A stretch of 64,000 nucleotides of DNA from NCBI GenBank assembly GCA_964006375.1, contig OZ023269.1, positions 60,044,968 to 60,108,967 of the forward strand, read 5' to 3'. Source of the DNA: Tillus elongatus. Its lineage: Eukaryota > Arthropoda > Insecta > Coleoptera > Cleridae. Positions 44,600 through 57,735 of this stretch are shown here, in pieces. Under the pieces are notes generated by a model, which was given only the letters and a program-made list of their open reading frames with translations, was not told the DNA's origin and made no database searches. The first letter of the stretch is position 1. Each line of letters begins with the position of its first letter. Both the position numbers and the translations under genes were made by a program.

Positions 44600-45955
44600 A
44601 CACTTTCGGGGGTAGTGCCAATAAAGATAATATCTCAACAATAAACTACCCCTAAATGAGGGTACTTTACAATCAACTCCTGGTAGCAAACTAATAGTTA
44701 CCAGCAATGATTATCTGTAAATGTATAGCTTTGTGGGATACATACTTTTTCTGGTCGCACTAAAAAATGAAAAAACTTCAAGAGTAAACTACCCCTAAAT
44801 ATGAATATTTTTTTTGTTGTAAAACATTGGTAGCGGAAAGACAGTTACCAGCAGTGATTTTGTTTAGATTTATAACTTGGTCGCATTGATACTTTTTCTG
44901 GTCGCACTAAAAAATGAAAAAACTTCAAGAGTAAACTACCCCTAAATATGAATATTTTTTTGTGAAACTTTGGTAGCGAAAAGACAGTAGCCAGCAGTGA
45001 TTCTGTATAAATTTATAGCTTGGTCGCATTCATACTTTCTCTGGACGCACTAAAAAACGAAAAAACCTCAAAAGTAAACTACCCTTAAATATTAATGTTT
45101 TTTTGTGAAACTTTGGTAGCGAAAAGACAGTAGCCAGCAGTGAATCTGTATAGATTTATAGCTTGGTCGCATTCATACTTTCTCTGGTCGCACTAAAAAA
45201 CGAAAAAACCTCAGGAGTAAACTACCCTTAAATATTAATATTTTTTTGTGAAAGTTTGGTAGCGGAAAGACAGTAGCCAGCAGTGATTCTGTATAGATTT
45301 ATAGCTTGGTCGCGTTCATACTTTCTCTGGTCGCACTAAAAAATTAAAAAACTTCAAGAGTAAACTACCCTTAAATATTAATATTTTTTGTGAAACTTTG
45401 GTAGCGGAAAGACAGTAGCCAGGAGTGATTCTGTATAAATTTATAGCTTGGTCGGATTCATACTTTCTCTGGTCGCACTAAAAAACGAAAAACCTCAAGA
45501 GTAAACTACCCTTAACTATGAATCTTTTTTGTGAAACTTTGGCAGCAAAAAGACTGTTACCGGCAGTGATTCCGTGTAAATTTATAGCTTGGTCGCATTC
45601 ATACTTTTTCTGGTCGCACTAAAAAATTAAAAAAAACTTCAAGAGTGAACTACCCTTAAATATGAATATTTTTTTGTGAAACTTTGGTAGCGGAAAGACA
45701 GTTACAAGCAGTGATTTTATGTAAATTTATAGCTTGGTCGCATCCATACTTTTTCTGGTCGCACTAAAAAATGAAAAAACCTCAAGAGTAAACTACCCTT
45801 AAATATGAATATTTTTGTGTGAAACTTTGGCAGCGGAAAGACAGTTACCAGCAGTGATTCTGTGTAAATTTATAACTTGGTCGCATTCATACTTTTTCTG
45901 GTCGCACTAAAAAATGAAAAAAACTCAAGAGTAAACTACCCCTAAATATGGGTGT
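44600..45955 (+). repeat. ~142-bp satellite, forward array A1
   Basis: About nine units with the blocks CTGGTCGCACTAAAAAA, GAGTAAACTACCC and CTTTGGTAGCGGAAAGACAG. Two GGTCGCA motifs occur in each unit some 20 bases apart. The array starts after TTGAGTGCAGTAAGTTAAAC, which is also the start in block B. Confidence 0.9.
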
Positions 45956-46199
45956 TTTCCTATACTTTTCTGGTAGCAGATGCGGCTGGTAGGTGGCATC
46001 CAAGATATAGAGTTTCATGAAAATGTTTAGTCTATAAGTAGTCGGTCAGCTAAAATAACTAACTTTGGTCAGCAAATTACTTTTCCCCTTTATAAGCTTA
46101 ATGGGGACGATGTAATTTGCTGACCAAAATAAATGTTGCCGACCGAGGCTTTAATCTTTAAGGATTTTTTTGATATTTCATATTTTGTATCCTAATGTT
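45956..46199. repeat. Satellite hinge with 16-bp palindrome
   Basis: This unique-looking spacer separates arrays of opposite orientation. It starts near GGTGTTTTCCTATACTTTTC. TTGGTCAGCAAATTAC (46065-46080) is the exact reverse complement of 46122-46137, with a CCCC/GGGG pair inside. Versions recur at 57531-57735 (one palindrome arm deleted) and 63066-63215 (cut at the palindrome centre). Confidence 0.8.
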
Positions 46200-49100
46200 A
46201 ATGTCTTTCTGCTACCGACGTTTCACAAAAAAATCTTAATATTTAAGGGTAGTTTACTCTTGAGGTTTTTTCGTTTTTTAGTGCGACCAGAGAAAGTATG
46301 AATGCGACCAAGCTATAAATTTATACAGAATCACTGCTGGATACTGTCTTTCCGCTACCAAAGTTTCACAAAAAAATATTCATATTTAAGGGTAGTTTAC
46401 TCTTGAAGTTTTTTAATTTTTTAGTGCGACCAGAGAAAGTATGAATGCGACCAAGCTATAAATGTATACAGAATCACTGCTAGATACTGTCTTTCCACTA
46501 CCAAAGTTTCACAAAAAAATATTCATATTTAAGGGTAGTTTACTCTTCAAGTTTTTTCATTTTTTAATGCGACCAGAGAAAGTATAAATGCGACCAAGCT
46601 ATAAATTTACACAGAATCACTGCTGGATACTGTCTTTCCGCTACCAAAGTTTCACAAAAAAATATTCATATTTAAGGGTAGTTTACTCCTGAGGTTTTTT
46701 CGTTTTTTAGTGCGACCAGAGAAAGTATGAATGCGACCAAGCTATAAATTTACACAGAATCACTGCTGAATACTGTCTTTCCGCTACCAAAGTTTTACAA
46801 AAAATATTAATATTTAAGGGTAGTTTACTCTTGAGGTTTTTTCGTTTTTTAGTGCGACCAGAGAAAGTATGAATGCGACCAAGCTATAAATTTATACAGA
46901 ATCACTGCTAGATACTGTCTTTCCACTACCAAAGTTTCACAAAAAATATTCATATTTAAGGGTAGTTTACTCTTCAAGTTTTTTCATTTTTTAGTGCGAC
47001 CAGAGAAAGTATAAATGCGACCAAGCTATAAATTTACACAGAATCACTGCTGGCTACTGTCTTTCGCTACCAAAGTTTCAGAAAAAAATATTAATATTTA
47101 AGGGTAGTTTACTCTTGAGGTTTTTTCGTTTTTTAGTGCGACCAGAGAAAGTATGAATGCGACCAAGCTATAAATTTACACAGAATCACTGCTGGATACT
47201 GTCTTTCCGCTACCAAAGATTTACAAAAAAAATATTAATATTTAAGGGTAGTTTACTCTTGAGGTTTTTTCGTTTTTTAGTGCGACCAGAGAAAGTATGA
47301 ATGCGACCAAGCTATAAATTTATACAGAATCACTGCTGAATACTGTCTTTCCGCTACCAAAGTTTCAGAAAAAAATATTCATATTTAAGGGTAGTTTACT
47401 CTTCCAGTTTTTTCATTTTTTAGTGCGACCAGAAAAAGTACGAATGCGACCAAGCTATAAATTTACACAGAATCACTGCAGGCTACTGTCTTTCCGCTGC
47501 CAAAGTTTTACAAAAAAATATTAATATTTAAGGGTAGTTTACTCTTGAAGTTTTTTCGTTTTTTAGTGCGACCAGAGAAAGTATGAATGCGACCAAGCTA
47601 TAAATTTATACAGAATCACTGCTGGCAACTGTCTTTCCGCTACCAAAGTTTCACAAAAAAATATTCATATTTAAGGGTAGTTTACTCTTCAAGTTTTTTC
47701 ATTTTTTAGTGCGACCAGAGAAAGTATGAATGCGACCAAGCTATAAATTTACACGGAATCTCTGCTGGCTACTGTCTTTCCGCTACCAAAGTTTCACAAA
47801 AAAATATTCATATTTAAGGGTAGTTTATTCCTGAGGTTTTTTCATTTTTTAGTGCGACCAGAGAAAGTATGAATGCGACCAAGCTATAAATTTATACAGA
47901 ATCACTTCTGGATACTGTCTTTCCAGTACCAAAGTTTCACAAAAAAAATATTCATATTTAAGGGTAGTTTACTCTTCAAGTTTTTTTCATTTTTTAGTGC
48001 GACCAGAGAAAGTATGAATGTGACCAAGCTATAAATTTACACAGAATCACTGCTGGCTACTGTCCTTCCGCTATCAAAGTTTCACAAAAAATATTAATAT
48101 TTAAGGGTAGTTTATTCTTGAGGTTTTTTCGCTTTTTAGTGCGACCAGAGAAAGTATGAATGCGACCAAGCTATAAATTTATACAGAATCACTTCTGGAT
48201 ACTGTCTTTCCAGTACCAAAGTTTCACAAAAAAAATATTCATATTTAAGGGTAGTTTACTCTTCAAGTTTTTTCATTTTTTAGTGCGACCAGAGAAAGTA
48301 TGAATGCGACCAAGCTATAAATTTACACAGAATCACTGCTGGCTACTGTCCTTCCGCTATCAAAGTTTCACAAAAAATATTAATATTTAAGGGTAGTTTA
48401 TTCTTGAGGTTTTTTCGTTTTTTAGTGCGACCAGAGAAAGTATGAATGCGACCAAGCTATAAATTTACACAGAATCACTGCTGGATACTGTCTTTCCGCT
48501 ACCAAAGTTTTACAAAAAAATATTAATATTTAAGGGTAGTTTACTCTTGAGGTTTTTTCGTTTTTTAGTGCGACCAGAGAAAGTATGAATGCGACCAAGC
48601 TATAAATTTATACAGAATCACTGCTGAATACTGTCTTTCCGCTACCAAAGTTTCAGAAAAAATATTCATATTTAAGGGTAGTTTACTCTTCAAGTTTTTT
48701 AATTTTTTAGTGCGACCAGAAAAAGTATGAATGCGACCAAGCTATAAATTTACACAGAATCACTGATGGCTACTGTCTTTCCGCTACCAAAGTTTCACAA
48801 AAAAATATTAATATTTAAGGGTAGTTTACTCTTGAGGTTTTTTCGTTTTTTAGTGCGACCAGAGAAAGTATGAATGCGACCAAGCTATAAATTTATACAG
48901 AATCACTGCTGAATACTGTCTTTCCGCTACCAAAGTTTTAGAAAAAAATATTCATATTTAAGGGTAGTTTACTCTTCAAGTTTTTTAATTTTTTAGTGCG
49001 ACCAGAAAAAGTATGAATGCGACCAAGTTATAAATTTATACAGAATCACTGCTGGCTACTGTCTTTCCGCTACCAAAGTTTCACAAAAAAATATTCATAT

Positions 49101-50655
49101 TTAAGGGTAGTTTAGTCCTGAGGTTTTTTCATTTTTTAGTGCGACCAGAAAAAGTATGAATGCGACCAAGCTATAAATTTACACAGAATCACTGCCGGCT
49201 ACTGTCTTTCCGCTACCAAAGTTTCACAAAAAAATATTCATATTTAAGGGTAGTTTACTCCTGAGGTTTTTTCGTTTTTTAGTGCGACCAGAGAAAGTAT
49301 GAATGCGACCAAGCTATAAATTTATACAGAATCACTGCTGGCTACTGTCTTTCCGCTACCAAAGTTTCACAAAAAAATATTCATATTTAAGGGTAGTTAG
49401 TCCTGAGGTTTTTTCATTTTTTAGTGCGACCAGAAAAAGTATGAATGCGACCAAGCTATAAATTTACACAGAATCACTGCTGGCTACTGTCTTTTCGCTA
49501 CCAAAGTTTCACAAAAAAATATTCATATTTAAGGGTAGTTTACTCCTGAGGTTTTTTCGTTTTTTAGTGCGACCAGAGAAAGTATGAATGCGACCAAGCT
49601 ATAAATTTATACAGAATCACTTCTGGCTACTGTCTTTCCGCTCCCAAAGTTTCACAAAAAAATATTCATATTTAAGGGTAGTTTACTCTTCAAGTTTTTT
49701 CATTTTTTAGTGCGACCAGAGAAAGTATGAATGCGACCAAGCTATAAATTTACACGGAATCTCTGCTGGCTACTGTCTTTCCACTACCAAAGTTTCACAA
49801 AAAAATATTCATATTTAAGGGTAGTTTACTCTTCAAGTTTTTTCATTTTTTAGTGCGACCAGAGAAAGTATGAATGCGACCAAGCTATAAATTTACACGG
49901 AATCTCTGCTGGCTACTGTCTTTCCGCTACCAAAGTTTCACAAAAAAATATTCATATTTAAGGGTAGTTTACTCTTCAAGTTTTTTCATTTTTTAGTGCG
50001 ACCAGAGAAAGTATGAATGCGACCAAGCTATAAATTTACATGGAATCATTGCTGGTAACTGTCTTTCCGCTACCAAAGTTTTACAAAAAAATATTAATAT
50101 TTAAGGGTAGTTTACTCTTGAGGTTTTTTCGTTTTTTAGTGCGACCAGAGAAAGTATGAACGCGACAAAGCTATAAATTTATACAGAATCACTGCTGGCT
50201 ACTGTCCTTCCGCTACCAAAGATTTACAAAAAAATATTTATATTTAAGGGTAGTTTACTCTTGAAGTTTTTAAATTTTTTAGTGCGACCAGAGAAAGTAT
50301 GAATGCGAACAAGCTATAAATTCACACAGGATCACCGCTGGTAACTGTCTTTCCGCTGCCAAAGTTTCACAAAAAAATATTAATATTTAAGGGTAGTTTA
50401 CTCTTCAAGTTTTTTCATTTTTTAGTGCGACCAGAAAAAGTATCAATGCGACCAAGCTATGAATTGATACAGAATCACTGCTGGCTACTGTCTTTCCGCT
50501 ACCAACGTTTCACAAAAAAATATTCATATTTAAGGGTAGTTTACTCTTGAGGTTTTTTCGTTTTTTAGTGCGACCAGAGAAAGTATGAATGCGACCAAGC
50601 TATAAATTTATACAGAATCACTGCTGGCTACTGTCTTTCCGCTACCCAAGTTTCA
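46200..50655 (-). repeat. ~142-bp satellite, inverted array A2
   Basis: About 31 units in the opposite orientation to 44600-45955, with spacing of 142-143 bp (anchors GTGCGAC at 46281, 46424, 46567, 46710 and 46852). Units alternate between variants such as CTCTTGAGG with TTCGTTTT and CTCTTCAAG with TTCATTTT, which hints at higher-order units. The array stops at 50655 in unique DNA. Confidence 0.9.
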
Positions 50656-51652
50656 CAAAAACCGAAAAACCGAAAGCCAAAAAGATGGTTTCAACATCCT
50701 GATCTGGATCTAAATATGAATGTAACCTGGTCACACTTACACACATTTGAACCTGTAACCACACAAACACATTAGGTTTTGAACATGTAGTTACATATAT
50801 GCATAAATATTTAAACCTGTAGCCGTGCAACAGACAAACAACAACGTGAATACATCCACAGATACAACATACAACACATATACATCACGATTGAAACCTG
50901 TAGCCACGCGAACATCAGGATTTGAACCTGTAACCATACATGAACATTTATCACTTAAACACCTGAGCTTACTGTTTAGTTATTCAGTACCCCTCGTATA
51001 TGTTGTCCCTCGTATTTATTTGACGCTACCCTACCCAATCAAAATGTCAGATTATATTATTTTTAACAAGTCAGATCGAATGAGTTGATTTCAAATTCAT
51101 GTTCTTATTATTTCACTTAGAAACCTGAGTTTACTGTTTAGTTCAGTACCCCTCGTATATGCCCAGCCTCATATTTGTTTGGTATTAATATGTTAAGGAG
51201 CTAGAGCGACCTGTAGTGTTGGTAAGCTGTGTGATGTTGTTATGTTAAACGAAATTCACCTCTAACTTGATTTGTCATATGATACATGTACGGTAATTGC
51301 GAATAGCCGTTCTGCTAGGTAATTTCATGTAAATAATATTATACCTTTCTTCTACAAAACATTTACGAGATAATGATTAGTCATTCATCTAATAAAACCA
51401 GCCAATGCGTTAGTTTGTATAATAACAAAATTATGAGCTTTTATTTAAAGTAACATGTTAATTATTAAGTGTTTGGTTATGGCTAACATTAAAAACTATT
51501 TGGTTATTTAACACATTCATAATTGCATTTGATTTACATACGTTTATAAACATTTAATAAGATAGAGATTTAAGTATTCTAACTAATAGACCGTGTCTTA
51601 TTTAACCTATTTAGTCGCATATATGCATCGATATTAGACACTAAAATAACAA
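50656..51652. other. Unassigned DNA with short dispersed repeats
   Basis: A GAACCTGTAACCAC-like motif occurs four times (near 50752, 50811, 50890, 50928). A ~75-bp direct repeat with CTGTTTAGT and CAGTACCCCTCGTATATG lies at about 50955-51010 and 51113-51165. No gene recognised. Confidence 0.5.
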
Positions 51653-51736
51653 GCGCCCGTACCTCAGGGGATAGTACATCGGATTTTCATCCGAGGTTCC
51701 ACGGTTCGCATCTGGTCTGATCCCATTCGTTTTTTT
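51653..51736 (+). tRNA. tRNA-like pseudogene or SINE head
   Basis: GCGCCCGTACCTCAGGGGAT resembles an acceptor strand plus A box (one or two mismatches), TCGGA/TCCGA form a 5-bp anticodon stem around a 6-base loop with TTTTCA, and GGTTCGCATCT resembles a B box. A T7 run (51730-51736) could end Pol III transcription. The 3' acceptor strand does not pair and the T stem is poor, so it is not a working tRNA. The anticodon cannot be assigned. Confidence 0.45.
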
Positions 51737-52592
51737 ACAAGTGTCACAATCTTGAAGAGAACGTGAGACGCGGCGGAGCTCTCTCGCACATACAGATCAG
51801 ATCTCTTTCTCTCTCTCACACAGCCCAGACTATATTGTGTCTCTTTCTGGATTTCATTAGAAAGATTTCCCTAGAAAAATCTCACTAAAACCGCCCCAGA
51901 GAACCGCCTTAATCTCGTGAGATTCTCTAAAATGTCACAAAAGTGACACAAAAATAACCTTGGATTTTCCCATAAGGATTAACATGGGAAATACACGATT
52001 TTGGGAGTAGAACCCCCAATTATATCCTACTTATAAACTAGTCGATTGATTATTGTTTGACGTGGTAGCAATGTACTGAAACGTGCCAGGTCTAAAGCAG
52101 CCGCGGGGTTAAATTAGACCAAAATGGGGGTATTGAGGCAAATACACCCTCTTCTGATGTCGCCGTTGGAATGAGGAGATGAGCCATTCCTGGTGAAAAA
52201 CCGGGGAGGTATTTAAATGTACGGAACATGATCGAGCGCCCCATACCTGTCGAGAACAGTTTGCAGGAAAACCATAATCCTATACGTATGACAATTGAAA
52301 CGAGAGGAAAATAACTTGGAAGAGAGAGACGTAGAACCTACTGTTATCGAGCGAGCTTGTAGGGAAGCGAACCGAAGTGGGTAGTAAAATACACGAAATT
52401 GTTTACAATTCTCCCGTAACCAACCGAATAGTAGAAGGGCATGAAATAGGTAGTTGACAAAAAGTGCCGAACCGCATAATTTCATTCCAGACCGGGGAAT
52501 GTGGGGATAAAATGACGGAAGATCGAAGAAAAGACAGCCTACACTAAAGTAATTTCCACCAGTAGTACCAATATAGGAGGAGGTTCAGGGGT
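51737..52592. other. Unassigned DNA between the composite blocks
   Basis: Two small inverted repeats are visible: TGTCAC/GTGACA around 51933-51948 and TTTCCCAT/ATGGGAAA around 51965-51991. A CT-rich stretch is at 51801-51815. A 90-codon open frame on the minus strand (52213-52485) shows no motif. Confidence 0.4.
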
Positions 52593-52606
52593 TCCAGTTG
52601 CATGTA

Positions 52607-52611
<5 letters not shown>

Positions 52612-52694
<83 letters not shown>
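52612..52694. repeat. (TA)n microsatellite
   Basis: About 41 TA units between TTCCAGTTGCATG and mariner copy B. Confidence 0.95.
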
Positions 52695-52698
<4 letters not shown>

Positions 52699-53739
52699 CA
52701 TATATACATACAGTGTGAAACACATTTATGGAATAAAATTCATTATTCAACAAAGAATAGTTTTTGTGGAAAACGCCGACACGTGAAGTTTGATTTGTGG
52801 AACATTACCTTATAATCATAGTTAATAAAATTAAAAATTAAACTCCCAACATTTTACCACCACCACATTATCCATTTTTTAAAATAGCAAACGTACATTT
52901 TTTCATCACAATTCGATGGATCAAATTTTTCTGGATGCGGAGATACCCCATATGTATGGTTTAATATTACAGTTTTTAATACAGGGTGGAAATTTAATAC
53001 CGCAATATTAAAACTAAACAGTTTACTCTGAAATTCAAATTTCGAAAATAAACTTAAGAAAAACGTCCGTTTCTTATAATAAATGTTTAAAATGTTTTCC
53101 ATTCAGTTGCAGACAACGAAATAATCTGCTCTGGAATTCTTCACTGACTCTTATCTTAAATTTCTTATCTTGGCTTTTATCTAAAACGTACTTGGTATCA
53201 TTAATCGTTTCTTATTAACTACCAATTTTTGCATTGTGAAAGGTGAAATGTAACAGTTCTGTTTTATTTTGTGGTGTATTGTGTTGAATGGACTGTCTCC
53301 TAATAAATTAGTCGTAGTTTTGTTCCGATATTTTCAATTAATTTTTTGTCTAATAATGCGATACTTAACTGGAACTCTGCGAACAGAAATATTAATGATA
53401 ATTGGGTATGGTGATATGTGTAGAACATAGGCACAAGTTGTTAACCTATTTAATGAAACACATCTAGATTGACCCCCCCTCAGGCGAAGTCTCAACCCTC
53501 TAGGACCAGACATAACGAAGTTACCAACTTGTACCCCGTCGGAACGGATAAGTGAGGTCTGCACATTCCGAACACCCTGTATATACACCCTGTATGCGCA
53601 GAGAACCCTTACACCCTGTATACGCAGAGAGATCTTATATTACGAGAAACACCTCTTGTGTAACATAGGAGTGATGACCACATTTGGATCACCTGTATAT
53701 ACATCCCCCTGTGTACACACGGGACCGATCTGTATTCAC

Positions 53740-53861
53740 AGAACCTTCTAGTAAAAGAAGGTCCTGGAACATTCTGGAATTGAACGCTCCAGAAACGTGG
53801 TGGAAGGTACGGCGAGTATATAAACGCGAAAGCAAGCCAGCCAGTACAGTTCTGTTAGAGA
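53740..53861 (+). promoter_or_regulatory. Heat-shock-type promoter in mariner B
   Basis: aGAAccTTCt at 53740-53749 and a perfect three-pentamer site gGAAcaTTCtgGAAt at 53766-53780 precede TATATAAA (53817-53824). The initiator is TCTGTT here, against TCAGTT in A. The better heat-shock site and weaker initiator make the two copies a natural comparison. Confidence 0.5.
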
Positions 53862-54157
53862 ATGTTGAAGTGACTCAAAGAAGCAGTAACTAGTGTGAAG
53901 TGTTATAGAGTAGCGACTGTAGTTTCAGTGTATTAGTGACTTTTGTACAAATTAGTGATTGTAAGGCCAGATAAAGTAAGTGTTTTGTGAGAGAGACATT
54001 CTAGACCTTTATTGTATACATATTTAGACAGTAAAATAAGTGTTTTGTGAGAAAGACATTCTAGAACTTTTATTGTATCCATATTTAGAGAGTAAATAAA
54101 GTTGTTTTGATAAAATTAAAAGTCTCACTTATCCAGAACCCGGAGAAAACGCAACAA

Positions 54158-54583
54158 TATTTAGAAATGCTAAGAGAACAGGTTGTCCCAATGTTAGCAG
54201 AATTGTATCCAAATGTAATGGAACCTAATATTCCCTGTGAAAGGATATGGTTTCAACAAGACGGTGCACCGCCCCACTTTGCTGTTCAAGTACGGAAGTG
54301 TTTACACGAAGTCTTTCCACAAAGAGGGATTGGAAGAAGAGGTTTCGTAGAATGGCCCGCTATATCACCAGATTTTATACCTCTTGATTTATTTTTTGGG
54401 GGATACCTTAAAAACAGAGGGTACAAAACACAACCTGCTGATTTAGATGATTTGAAAATGAAAATAACAACAGAAATTATGAACGTAACGCCTGACGTGT
54501 TGAACAGAGTTAGGGAAGAATTCCAGAGCAGATTATTTCGTTGTGTGCAAGGGAATGGAGAACATTTTGAGCATTTATTATAA
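54158..54583 (+). pseudogene. Mariner B transposase, C-terminal half
   Basis: The frame is open from 54107 and recognisable from about 54158: LREQVVPMLAELYPN, IWFQQDGAPPHFAVQVRKCL, FVEWPAISPDFIPLDLFFGG and REEFQSRLFRCVQGNGEHFE. It keeps the second and third catalytic Asp but lacks the first and the DNA-binding domain. An in-frame ATG (54107) lies about 290 bases downstream of the TATA box, so a truncated protein of 158 residues could in principle be expressed from the insert promoter. Confidence 0.75.
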
Positions 54584-54940
54584 GAAAGGGACGTTTTTAT
54601 TAAGTTTATTTAGTTTTTAACCTAAAATTTGAATTTCAGGGTAAACTGTTTAGTTTTAATATTCCGATATTAAATTTCCACCCGGATTGAAAACTAATAT
54701 TAGACCAGACTTATGGAGTATCTCCGCATTCAGAAAAATGTGATATATCGAATTGGGTTGAAAAATGTAGGGTTAATTTTTTTTTAATAGATAAAGTAGT
54801 GGGGGCAAAATGGTGGGAGTTTAATTTGCTTAAATATGATTATAAGATGTTCGACAAATAAAACTTAATGTGTCTCAGCACTTTCCAAAAAAACTATTTT
54901 TTGCTGAATAATGAATTTATTCCATAAGTGTGTTTCACAC

Positions 54941-55317
<377 letters not shown>

Positions 55318-55369
55318 AGTGCAGTAAGTTAAACACTTTCGGGGGTAGTGCCAATAAAGTTAAATATCT

Positions 55370-57530
55370 CAACAATAAACTACCCCTAAATGAGGGTACT
55401 TTACAATCAACTCCTGGTAGCAAACTGATAGTTACCAGCAATGATTATGTGTAAATGTATAGCTTTGTGGGATTCATATTTTTCTGGTCGCACTAAAAAA
55501 TGAAACAACTTCAGGAGTAAACTACCCCTAAATATGAATATTTTTTTTGTAAAACATTGGTAGCGGAAAGACAGTTACCAGCAGTGATTCTGTTTAGATT
55601 TATAGCTTGGTCGCATTGATACTTTTTCTGGTCGCACTAAAAAATGAAAAAACTTCAAGAATAAACTACCCCTAAATATGAATATTTTTTTTGTAAAACA
55701 TTGGCAGCGGAAAGACAGTTACCAGCAGTGATTCTGTTTAGATTTATAGCTTGGTCGCATTCATACTTTTTCTGGTCGCACTAAAAAATGAAAAAACTTC
55801 AAGAGTAAACTACCCCTAAATATGAATATTTTTTTGCGAAACTTTGGTAGCGAAAAGACAGTAGCCAGCAGTGATTCTGTGTAGATTTATAGTTTGGTCG
55901 CATTCATACTTTCTCTGGACGCACTAAAAAACGAAAAAACCTCAAGAGTAAACTACCCTTAAATATTAATATTTTTTTGTGAAACTTTGACAGCAAACAG
56001 ACTGTTACCGGCAGTGATTCCGTGTAAATTTATAACTTGGTCGCATTCATACTTTTTCTGGTCACACTAAAAAATTAAAAAACTTCAAGAGTAAACTACC
56101 CTTAAATATGAATCTTTTTTTGTGAAACTTTGGTAGCGAAAAGAGAGTAGCCAGCAGTGATTCTGTGTAAATTTATAGCTTGGTCGCTTTCATACTTTCT
56201 CTGGTCGCACTAAAAAACGAAAAAAAACCTTAAAAGTAAACTACCCTTAAATATGAATCTTTTTTTGTGAAATTTTGGCAGCAAAAAGACTGTTACCGGC
56301 AGTGATTCCGTGTCAATTTATAGCTTGGTCGCATTTATACTTTTTCTGGTCGCACTAAAAAATTAAAAAACTTCAAGAGTAAACTACCCTTAAATATGAA
56401 TATTTTTTTGTGAAACTTTGGTAGCGGAAAGACAGTAGCCAGCAGTGATTTTGTGTAAATTCATAGCTTGGTCGCATTCATACTTTTTCTGGTCGCACTA
56501 AAAAAATGAAAAAACTTGAAAAGTAAACTACCCTTAAATATGACTATTTTTTGTGAAACTGGTAGCGGAACAATAGTTACCAGGAATCATTCTGTGTAAA
56601 TTTATTTCTTGGTCGCATTGATACTTTTTCTGGTCGCACTAAAAAATGAAAAAACCTCAAGAGTAAACTACCCTTAAATAAAAATATTTTTTTGTTAAAC
56701 TTTGGTAGCGGAAAGACAGTTACCAGCAGTGATTCTGTGTAAATTCATAGCTTGGTCGCATTGATACTTTTTCTGGTCGCACTAAAAAATGAAAAAACCT
56801 CAAGAGTAAACTACCCTTAAATATGAATATTTTTTTGTGAAACTTTGGTAGCTGAAATACAGTTACCAGCGGTGATCCTTTGTGAATTTATAGCTTGGTC
56901 GCATTCATACTTTCTCTGGTCGCACTAAAAAACGAAAAAACCTCAAGTGTAAACTACCCTTAAAAATGAATATTTTTTTGTGAAACTTTGGTAGCGGAAA
57001 GACAGTAGCCAGCAGTGATTCTGTGTAAATTTATAGCTTGGTCGCATTCATACTTTCTCTGGTCGCACTAAAAAACGAAAAAACCTCAAGAGTAAACTAC
57101 CCTTAAATATTAATATTTTTTTGTGAAACTTTGGCAGCGGAAAGACAGTAGCCAGCAGTGATTCTGTATAAATTTAGCTTGGTCGCATTCATACTTTCTC
57201 TGGTCGCACTAAAAAACGAAAAAACCTCAAGAGTAAACTACCCTTAAATATTAATATTTTTTTTGTGAACCTTTGGTAGCGGTAAGACAGTAGCCAGCAG
57301 TGAATCTGTATATATTTATAGCTTGGTCGCATTTATACTTTCTCTGGTCGCACTAAAAAACCAAAAAACCTAAAGAGTAAACTACCCTTAAATATTAACA
57401 TTTTTTTGTGAAACTTTGGTAGCGAAAAGAGAATAGCCAGCAGTGATTCTGTGTAAATTTATAGCTTGGTCGCATTCATACTTTTTCTGGTCGCACTAAA
57501 AAATGAAAAAAACTCAAGAGTAAACTACCC
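55370..57530 (+). repeat. ~142-bp satellite, forward array B1
   Basis: About 15 units of the same family and orientation as 44600-45955. Confidence 0.9.
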
Positions 57531-57735
57531 CTAAATAGGGGTGTTTTCCTATACTTTTCTGGTAGCAGATGCGGCTGGTAGGTGGCATCCAAGATATAGA
57601 GTCATGAAAAAGTTTAGTCTATAAGTAGTCGGTCAGCTAAAATAACTAACTTTGGTCAGCAAATTACTTTTAATAAATGTTGCCGACCGAGGCTTTAATC
57701 TTTAAGGATTTCTTTGATATTTCATATTTTGTATC
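57531..57735. repeat. Satellite hinge, copy B, palindrome arm deleted
   Basis: Same spacer as 45956-46199, but the stretch equal to about 46085-46139 is missing, so only one TTGGTCAGCAAATTAC arm remains. Confidence 0.8.

Noticed and set aside
52213..52485. 90-codon minus-strand frame in unique DNA
   Set aside because: No motif, no splice or promoter context and no second copy; compatible with chance.
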